A stretch of DNA of 7,474 nt from Candidatus Anoxychlamydiales bacterium (GTDB lineage: Bacteria; Chlamydiota; Chlamydiia; Chlamydiales; SM23-39). Below are positions 1-4,245 of the stretch, in pieces. The position numbers and the translations under genes are program-made. The DNA is taken from contig JAAKFW010000071.1 of the NCBI GenBank assembly GCA_011064905.1, forward strand, positions 1-7,474, written 5' to 3'. Each line of letters begins with the position of its first letter. The stretch's first letter is position 1. The notes under the pieces are model-generated. The model did not search any database. It worked only from the letters and a program-made list of their open reading frames with translations, and was not told where the DNA came from.

Positions 1-57
1 TTCATACACCTTGTTTTTGTTCCTAAATATCGCCAAAATGTCAATTGGCTCGCTTGA
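1..57 (+). pseudogene. IS200/IS605-family TnpA transposase remnant
   Basis: Frame 1 reads HLVFVPKYRQNV from the third codon, the highly characteristic N-terminal strand of Y1 (HUH) transposases of the IS200/IS605 family, where a histidine precedes VFVPKYRR. The frame stops at TGA 55-57. After that stop the same frame continues with LRELFVQI, which could be further decayed TnpA sequence, until TAG at about 130-132. The catalytic HUH motif and the tyrosine are absent, so this is a non-functional piece. The true 5' end lies outside the window. The family call rests on one short but distinctive motif. Confidence 0.6.
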
Positions 58-90
58 CCCGCCCCTAAAGAAGCGGGATTGCGCGAGCTA
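46..90. repeat. GC-rich imperfect hairpin beside the TnpA fragment
   Basis: The outer arms are positions 46-53 and 83-90, an 8-bp stem with one G-T pair and a perfect 6-bp core (gctcgc with gcgagc). The inner arms are cccgc at 58-62 and gcggg at 73-77. An asymmetric internal loop separates the two stems, and the tip is a 10-base loop at 63-72. This is much more G+C-rich than most of the window. IS200/IS605 elements are recognised through imperfect hairpins near their ends, so this may be an element end, but it lies within or just after the broken transposase frame. Its identity is an inference. Confidence 0.45.
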
Positions 91-293
91 TTTGTTCAAA
101 TCATTCTTGTGGAAAAATATCCCAGGCACTAGGCGGTTTTGGTCTTGCTGTCACATCTATATCATTAACAGTCGGCCCAAGCATGCATCAGTTAGATGCT
201 TCAGCTTTTGCAGTTACTACTTTAGCTCTAATAATTCTTAGTATCACAACTCATGTAGCAGGTTCAAGACTTACAAGAAGCAGTGAAGCTTGA
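69..293 (+). pseudogene. C-terminal fragment of a possible membrane protein
   Basis: Frame 3 is open from 69 to the TGA at 291-293. From 126 it reads ALGGFGLAVTSISLTVGPSM, then a hydrophobic stretch around FAVTTLALIILSI, then a basic and polar tail ending SSEA. That pattern fits the end of a transmembrane protein. I see no plausible start with a ribosome-binding site, and the upstream part runs into the TnpA debris, so it looks like a gene tail left after an insertion or rearrangement. I do not recognise the family. A weak hairpin followed by a T-rich run (306-335) lies just downstream on the same strand. It could also be a chance open frame. Confidence 0.3.
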
Positions 294-305
294 GGCCATG
301 TAATT

Positions 306-335
306 AAAAGTCAGAGAAAATACTTTTATTTTTTA
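306..335 (+). terminator. weak hairpin plus T-run, possible terminator
   Basis: The arms AAAAGT (306-311) and ACTTTT (322-327) flank a 10-base loop and are followed by ATTTTTTAA on the plus strand. The stem is short and AT-rich, and it overlaps the stop codon of the minus-strand dehydrogenase (TAA, complement of 326-328). It could end transcription of the decayed plus-strand material. In the minus direction it has no good U-tract. Confidence 0.25.
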
Positions 336-1273
336 ATTAACCTTTTTTGAAAAGCCTCTATCATCGTTTTCATTTTCCTTAAATAATCCTCACCAGATAC
401 ATCGTTTAGTTTCATTGAAACTATACCTTTTGATAACCTATTTGTTTGATATCTAAGTTGTGGTTCCTGAGCATCTATAACATCACATAAAAATTTAGCT
501 ATCTCTTCAGCTGATTGATAATGCGACTCTAATTTTTCTCTATCGTTTTTTTGTTTATGGGAAGACTCCATATAATCACATATTTTTTTATAAGGATCAT
601 TCTCTATTTCTCTAGTTCCCATCTTTAAAGAAAAGTCAGTTTCCACAGGACCCGGCTCAACAATTGACACATCGATTCTCCAAGGAAGCAATTCAATGCT
701 GAGAGCTTCTGACATAGCTTCTAGAGCCGCTTTAGAAGCTGAGTACATACTTCCATAAGGAAGGCCATAAACTCCTTGTTCTGAGCTGATATTGATGATA
801 TGACCGCTTTTTTGACTTCTCATGTGAGGCAGAACTTCTTGACACATTCTGATCGCTCCAAAAAAATTCACATCCATCTGTTTATTTATATCATCCATTG
901 TTAGGTTTTCTAACGCTCCACCAAGAGCGAAACCTGCATTATTTATTAAAACATCAATACGACCCTCTTTCATCACTATTTTATGTATAGTTTTTTTGAT
1001 GCTTTCAAGATCTGTAACATCTAAGGTCTCAAAATGAACATTTTTAATTTTTGATGTATCTAATGAATTTGTATCTCTAATCGTTGCATAAACTCTAAAA
1101 CCTTTATTTGCTAAATATTTTGCAGTAGCGAGGCCTATTCCTCTAGAAGCTCCCGTAATAAGAACTACTTTGTTGTTTAGATCGAGTTTGCTTACTGCGA
1201 TGGCATTGAGCGTTATTGTTTTGGATGTAAATATTAGCAATACTATCAAGATAAATCTTTTTAAAAAGTTCAT
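326..1273 (-). CDS. short-chain dehydrogenase/reductase with N-terminal signal or anchor segment
   Basis: This is a 315-residue classical SDR oxidoreductase (Rossmann fold). The cofactor loop TGASRGIG is at residues 40-47. R66, just after the second strand (VYATIRD), favours NADP(H) over NAD(H). LDVTD is at 85-89, the structural NNAG at 111-114, and N136, S164, Y177 and K181 form the catalytic tetrad (YSASK). PGPVETD is at 207-213. The pattern resembles the retinol dehydrogenase/17-beta-hydroxysteroid dehydrogenase-like branch; the substrate cannot be told. Residues 1-26 are unusual: basic residues, a hydrophobic run (about 7-16), then a polar region ending LNAIA, like a signal peptide or membrane anchor. 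The ATG is supported by AGAGGA at 1278-1283, and there is no alternative ATG before the Rossmann fold. The upstream gap is 72 bases and may carry its own promoter. Confidence 0.88.
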   Translation of the reverse strand: MNFLKRFILIVLLIFTSKTITLNAIAVSKLDLNNKVVLITGASRGIGLATAKYLANKGFRVYATIRDTNSLDTSKIKNVHFETLDVTDLESIKKTIHKIVMKEGRIDVLINNAGFALGGALENLTMDDINKQMDVNFFGAIRMCQEVLPHMRSQKSGHIINISSEQGVYGLPYGSMYSASKAALEAMSEALSIELLPWRIDVSIVEPGPVETDFSLKMGTREIENDPYKKICDYMESSHKQKNDREKLESHYQSAEEIAKFLCDVIDAQEPQLRYQTNRLSKGIVSMKLNDVSGEDYLRKMKTMIEAFQKRLIKK

Positions 1274-1277
1274 GAAA

Positions 1278-1332
1278 TCCTCTAATTTATAACTTAAGAA
1301 TTTATAGTAGTTGAGAATTGGTTTTAATTCAA
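1278..1332 (-). promoter_or_regulatory. candidate sigma70-type promoter and RBS for the dehydrogenase
   Basis: Read on the minus strand, TTGAAT (1327-1332) and TACTAT (1304-1309) are separated by 17 bases. Each matches the consensus at four of six positions. AGAGGA (1278-1283) lies 4 bases before the ATG. The hexamers are modest and the region is AT-rich, so the promoter is only a candidate. Read-through from the membrane-protein gene upstream is also possible. Confidence 0.35.
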
Positions 1333-1345
1333 AATTTCTCTTTAT

Positions 1346-1873
1346 CTATTTTTTAATATTTCTTGTCTGAGGACTATTTCCATCCCAAATAAATAGCCTT
1401 TTGTATTTCTCCCAAAACTCTCCTCCTAATATAAAAAAGCTAATTACAAATATTAAGTCTGCAGATATTAAAATAGCATTTTTTGTATATTCCTTTTGGG
1501 GCATAATCTCAGAAAAATAAGCATTCAAGTATAAAGGAATAACACTCAAAACCATTATTGTAAGTCCTGTATAATATCGAATTTCAGAAACGGGTTTTGG
1601 TTTTGATTTTCTTTTAAAAAACAAAAACATTTTATTTCTGTAATAGCGAAAGCCATCTTTACCTAAAAGAACACTTCCAGCCAAAATCATTGCCTCAGGT
1701 CCACCGATTGTTAAAAAAGTAATAACTCCTACGGTGATAGTAGTCGGAAGTTTTAAGAAAGGAACTACAAATCCCAAAAGAGGTAAGAAAAAGGAAAGAA
1801 TCAAGCAAACAAGGCCTGTATAGAATTTCCAATCTTTTTTTAGTTTTATCTGTTTTAAAACTTTTTTTTTCAT
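1346..1873 (-). CDS. small membrane protein, tandem transporter-suffix-like repeats
   Basis: The protein has 175 residues with a strongly basic N-terminus and about four predicted membrane segments (roughly 18-40, 47-70, 100-117 and 133-150). The first half has the layout of 'transporter suffix domain' proteins: FYTG, LSFFLPLLG, a VPFLKLP stretch, GGPE (57-60), then LLGKDGF (69-75). The second half repeats this in weaker form: RYYTGLTIMVLSVIPLY around 99-115 and ILGGEFWEKYKRLF around 148-161. The molecular function of this family is not known to me; the name reflects similarity to a tail found on some transporters. The gene starts 19 bases after the antitoxin stop, with GAGGGG (1885-1890) 11 bases before the ATG, a long spacing. 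It is probably co-transcribed with the toxin-antitoxin pair. The membrane location is reliable and the family call is moderate. Confidence 0.75.
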   Translation of the reverse strand: MKKKVLKQIKLKKDWKFYTGLVCLILSFFLPLLGFVVPFLKLPTTITVGVITFLTIGGPEAMILAGSVLLGKDGFRYYRNKMFLFFKRKSKPKPVSEIRYYTGLTIMVLSVIPLYLNAYFSEIMPQKEYTKNAILISADLIFVISFFILGGEFWEKYKRLFIWDGNSPQTRNIKK

Positions 1874-1892
1874 TTCAAAAACTACCCCTCAA

Positions 1893-2354
1893 CTATACTG
1901 CCACTAAATCAATGGGAACATCAAACTTAATGAGACTAATTTTAGTAGAGTACTTAGTTTTATGAATTATTTTAAAAGCTTTACGAAAATCTTCGTCTCT
2001 AGTTAAGAGTTGATCAAGCATCCACAATCTTAAATCTCGTTGAGTAGTAAGATTTATTTTAGCTACACTATTTCTTTTCTTTTCCCATTTAACCACAGCC
2101 GGATGAGTAACACCAAATAATTTTCCAAATTCCGATTGAGTTAAATCAAGCCATGTTCTAATAAAACGAATTTGATTACCTGTCAAATCTACGGGCTGAT
2201 GTGCTAGAGCAAGCAGAGTAACTTTCTGCAAAACATTTAGATCTATATCTGGAATCCAATTCTCCCGAATCTCTACCATGGGAACATTTCTAAGCAATAT
2301 CGGAAAACCCAAACCCTCATAAATAATTTCTTTTTCAATCTTTTGTTTTCTCAT
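1893..2354 (-). CDS. HTH (XRE-type) antitoxin of a type II toxin-antitoxin pair
   Basis: The protein has 153 residues. The N-terminal part (about 11-58) has the pattern YEGLGFPILLRNVPM, then WIPDIDLNVLQ and ALAHQPVDLTG. I associate this pattern with HTH proteins encoded beside DUF4258 toxins. Residues 59-92 form the helix-turn-helix: QIRFIRTWLDLTQSEFGKLF, then GVTHPAVVKWEKK, where VTHPAVVKW is the recognition helix. The expected role is to neutralise the toxin and repress the shared promoter. The start overlaps the toxin stop by 4 bases (ATGA), which suggests translational coupling. A strong Shine-Dalgarno, AGAGGAAGGA, ends 7 bases before the ATG inside the toxin gene, so the antitoxin is probably translated more efficiently than the toxin. 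The likely operator is the palindrome at 2705-2729. The C-terminal tail (about 130-153) is unassigned. The zinc-finger half of MqsA-type antitoxins is absent. Confidence 0.85.
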   Translation of the reverse strand: MRKQKIEKEIIYEGLGFPILLRNVPMVEIRENWIPDIDLNVLQKVTLLALAHQPVDLTGNQIRFIRTWLDLTQSEFGKLFGVTHPAVVKWEKKRNSVAKINLTTQRDLRLWMLDQLLTRDEDFRKAFKIIHKTKYSTKISLIKFDVPIDLVAV

Positions 2355-2596
2355 TTTTTTTCCTTCCTCTTCTCGAGGTAAAAAGCAGTAATTATTAAAA
2401 GATGTGTCTCCATTTCAAAAGAAACAATCACTCTTAAATCTAATCCGTCCAAAGTCCATCCTCTAATAGCATAATTCCATGAATTAAATGTCTCATCAAA
2501 ATGGTCTTTTCTTTTTTCGTGTCTCCCATTTTTCAAAACATGAAGAATTTCAGGCAAAATTATATTTCTCTGCTTTTGTCTCTTTACCGCATGCAT
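2351..2596 (-). CDS. DUF4258-type toxin, likely N-terminally extended or start-codon damaged
   Basis: From the only ATG this gives 81 residues with the DUF4258 pattern: HAVKRQKQRNI (2-12), where H, R and RNI are the conserved positions, then VLKNG (20-24), WNYAIRG (40-46), LDLRVIVSFE (52-61) and LLIITAFY (66-73). Members paired with HTH antitoxins are taken to be toxins, probably of an RNase-like fold; the activity here is inferred. The frame stays open upstream to 2662 and encodes DNLLITIQDCVIAGRYRDT directly before MHAVKR, which fits the normal N-terminus of the family. The only candidate starts there are ATA (2656), CTG (2647) or ATT (2635). The ATG at 2596 has only a weak GGGA before it and would leave a leader of about 105 bases. 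Either a rare start codon is used, or the gene has lost its start and yields a shortened, perhaps inactive protein. It is the first gene of the operon. Confidence 0.8.
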   Translation of the reverse strand: MHAVKRQKQRNIILPEILHVLKNGRHEKRKDHFDETFNSWNYAIRGWTLDGLDLRVIVSFEMETHLLIITAFYLEKRKEKK

Positions 2597-2662
2597 TGTA
2601 TCCCGATATCGTCCAGCAATAACACAATCTTGAATGGTTATAAGCAGATTATCTATTTTTTT
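2597..2662 (-). other. untranslated or rare-start N-terminal extension of the toxin frame
   Basis: This is in frame with the toxin ATG at 2596 and open back to TGA (complement of 2663-2665). It encodes a helix-like stretch, TIQDCVIAGRYRDT, immediately before the conserved MHAVKR. A change of ATA at 2654-2656 to ATG would give MDNLLITIQDC, a natural-looking start. No ATG, GTG or TTG occurs in this stretch. It lies between the promoter (transcription start about 2701) and the present ATG. Confidence 0.5.
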
Positions 2663-2704
2663 TCAGTCGCGATTTAGGCAAAACACATCCTTTTTAATCT
2701 GAAC

Positions 2705-2729
2705 CTAATTGTAACTGAGTTACAATTAG
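2705..2729. promoter_or_regulatory. 25-bp perfect palindrome, probable antitoxin operator
   Basis: The arms ctaattgtaact (2705-2716) and agttacaattag (2718-2729) are exact reverse complements around a single central base. The palindrome covers the whole -10 box and all but one base of the promoter spacer, so a bound dimer would exclude RNA polymerase. This is the classic layout of type II toxin-antitoxin autoregulation. That the HTH antitoxin binds here is inferred from position and symmetry. Confidence 0.75.
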
Positions 2730-2736
2730 ATGTCAA
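2708..2736 (-). promoter_or_regulatory. near-consensus promoter of the toxin-antitoxin operon
   Basis: On the minus strand there is a perfect -35 box TTGACA (2731-2736), a 17-base spacer (2714-2730) and a -10 box TACAAT (2708-2713, five of six matches). Transcription would begin at about 2701. This is the strongest promoter-like sequence in the window and points straight at the toxin-antitoxin genes. Confidence 0.75.
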
Positions 2737-2754
2737 CAATCAATTGGTCTATAA

Positions 2755-2781
2755 AATTAATTTGATCTCAGATCATTAATT
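2755..2781. repeat. second inverted repeat between cysS and the toxin-antitoxin promoter
   Basis: The perfect arms TGATCT (2763-2768) and AGATCA (2770-2775) surround one base. They are extended by AATTAA (2755-2760) and TTAATT (2776-2781), with a 2-base bulge at 2761-2762. It lies about 40 bases after the cysS stop and 18 bases upstream of the -35 box. It may help terminate the cysS transcript (minus-strand read-out AATTAATTTTAT follows the inner stem) or be a second protein-binding site. No clean U-tract is present. Confidence 0.4.
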
Positions 2782-2820
2782 ATCAGATATTTACAATTAA
2801 CGTATTTCTTGAAGTTAAAA

Positions 2821-4242
2821 TTATTTCTTTTTAAGCCTTGCACCATCTGGTATATCTTCTATCACATAGCCCTGATCAAAAATAAAATCTCTAAGCTCAT
2901 CAGCTAGAGCAAAATTTTTATTTTTTCTAGCATCAATTCTTTTCTCTAAAGCATCTTGAACAATCTTTGGAATATCTTCTTTTTTATCGATAAAAATAAA
3001 ACCTAAAACTTTATCTATTTCTTTTAGAAATTTAATAGTTTTCAAAGCTTCTTTTTTTGATATTTTCTTATCGTCAATTAAATGGTTTATTTCTCTTATC
3101 AGATCAAAAATAGCAGAGAGAGCTAAAGAGATATTTAGATCATCTAAAAGAGCCTGAATAAATCTTGTTTTTTCTTTTTTGACGATCGCATAAGCTAAAT
3201 CACCATCTTTTTCTTCTTTTACAGATTTTAATCTCAATACAAAATCTAAAATTCTTTGAATCGAAGTTTTTGCAGCTTTGAGACCTTCGAACGTAAAATT
3301 TAGTTGAGTTCTATAATGAGAATTTAAAAGCATGTATCTGATATCTCTTCCTGAATAATCCATGGAGATGAGATCTCTAAGTGTATAGAAATTACCGAGG
3401 CTTTTAGACATTTTTTTGCCATCAACAATTAAATGCTCAGAGTGCGCCCAGTGAAGAACAAATCTTTCATTTGTAAAAGACTCTGCTTGAGCTTTTTCAT
3501 TTTCATGGTGAGGGAAAATATTATCAACTCCGCCACAGTGAATATCTATATTAGAACCGAGTAGTTTTAAAGCCATAGCTGAGCACTCTATATGCCAACC
3601 TGGTCTACCCTTTCCAAAAGGACTATTCCAAAAAATATCGCCATCTCTTTTTTGATCGTATGCTTTCCATAAAACAAAATCTGAGATATTTTCTTTTTCA
3701 TATTCATCTGATGATACTCTTTTCGATGCGCCTTCTTTTAAGCTTTTTAAATCCAAATGAGAGAGCTTTCCATAATCTTTAAATTTATCTATAGAAAAAT
3801 AAATGCTGCCATCAGCTCCTTTATACGCAATTTTTTTATCAACGAGTTTTACGATGATATCGATCATATATTCTATGTACTGAGTAGCTTTTGGATAAAA
3901 CTCTGCTTTTTCAATGTTTAGTTTTATTAAATCTTCAAAAAAAGCTTGTCTAAAAGGTTCTGTAAATTCATGAAGAGATATATTTTTTTTAATAGCTCCT
4001 TTTATAGTTTTATCATCTATATCTGTGATATTCATAACTTGAGTTATAGAAAATCCAAAATACTTCAAAACTCTTCTTAAGAGATCTTCAAAGATATATG
4101 TTCTATAATTACCGATATGAGCAAAGTCGTAAATGGTAGGTCCGCAAGTATAAATACGAATCGTTTTTCCATCTTTTGGAACAATTTTTTCTTTTTTTCT
4201 AGTTTGAGTATTATATAAATTCAATTGGGCAATAATATCCAT
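2821..4242 (-). CDS. cysS: cysteinyl-tRNA synthetase
   Basis: This class I aminoacyl-tRNA synthetase charges tRNA(Cys) with cysteine in the cytoplasm using ATP. The protein has 473 residues, normal for bacterial CysRS. The HIGH-type motif is HIGN (42-45) after CGPTIYDFA, and KMSKS is at 277-281. The zinc ligands expected from the E. coli enzyme are all present: C33, C220, H245 and E249. Other family blocks are MNITDIDDKTI (70-80), SDFVLWKAYD (187-196) and GKGRPGWHIECSAM (210-223). The helical C-terminal domain runs to about 473 with a basic tail. The protein resembles chlamydial CysS as I remember it, which is the main lineage clue. Its ATG is 3 bases after the stop of the upstream fusion gene, so the two are co-transcribed and probably translationally coupled. 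The start is well placed just before the core, and there is no sign of damage. Confidence 0.97.
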   Translation of the reverse strand: MDIIAQLNLYNTQTRKKEKIVPKDGKTIRIYTCGPTIYDFAHIGNYRTYIFEDLLRRVLKYFGFSITQVMNITDIDDKTIKGAIKKNISLHEFTEPFRQAFFEDLIKLNIEKAEFYPKATQYIEYMIDIIVKLVDKKIAYKGADGSIYFSIDKFKDYGKLSHLDLKSLKEGASKRVSSDEYEKENISDFVLWKAYDQKRDGDIFWNSPFGKGRPGWHIECSAMALKLLGSNIDIHCGGVDNIFPHHENEKAQAESFTNERFVLHWAHSEHLIVDGKKMSKSLGNFYTLRDLISMDYSGRDIRYMLLNSHYRTQLNFTFEGLKAAKTSIQRILDFVLRLKSVKEEKDGDLAYAIVKKEKTRFIQALLDDLNISLALSAIFDLIREINHLIDDKKISKKEALKTIKFLKEIDKVLGFIFIDKKEDIPKIVQDALEKRIDARKNKNFALADELRDFIFDQGYVIEDIPDGARLKKK

Positions 4243-4245
4243 TTC

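Noticed and set aside
183..207. Small alternative hairpins around gcatc/gatgc and aagcat/atgctt
   Set aside because: They are short, mutually exclusive and without supporting context, so they are likely chance.
11..241. 76-codon plus-strand open frame in the left accessory region
   Set aside because: It overlaps the recognisable TnpA fragment and the membrane-protein-like tail in other frames. Its own product has no motif or ribosome-binding site.
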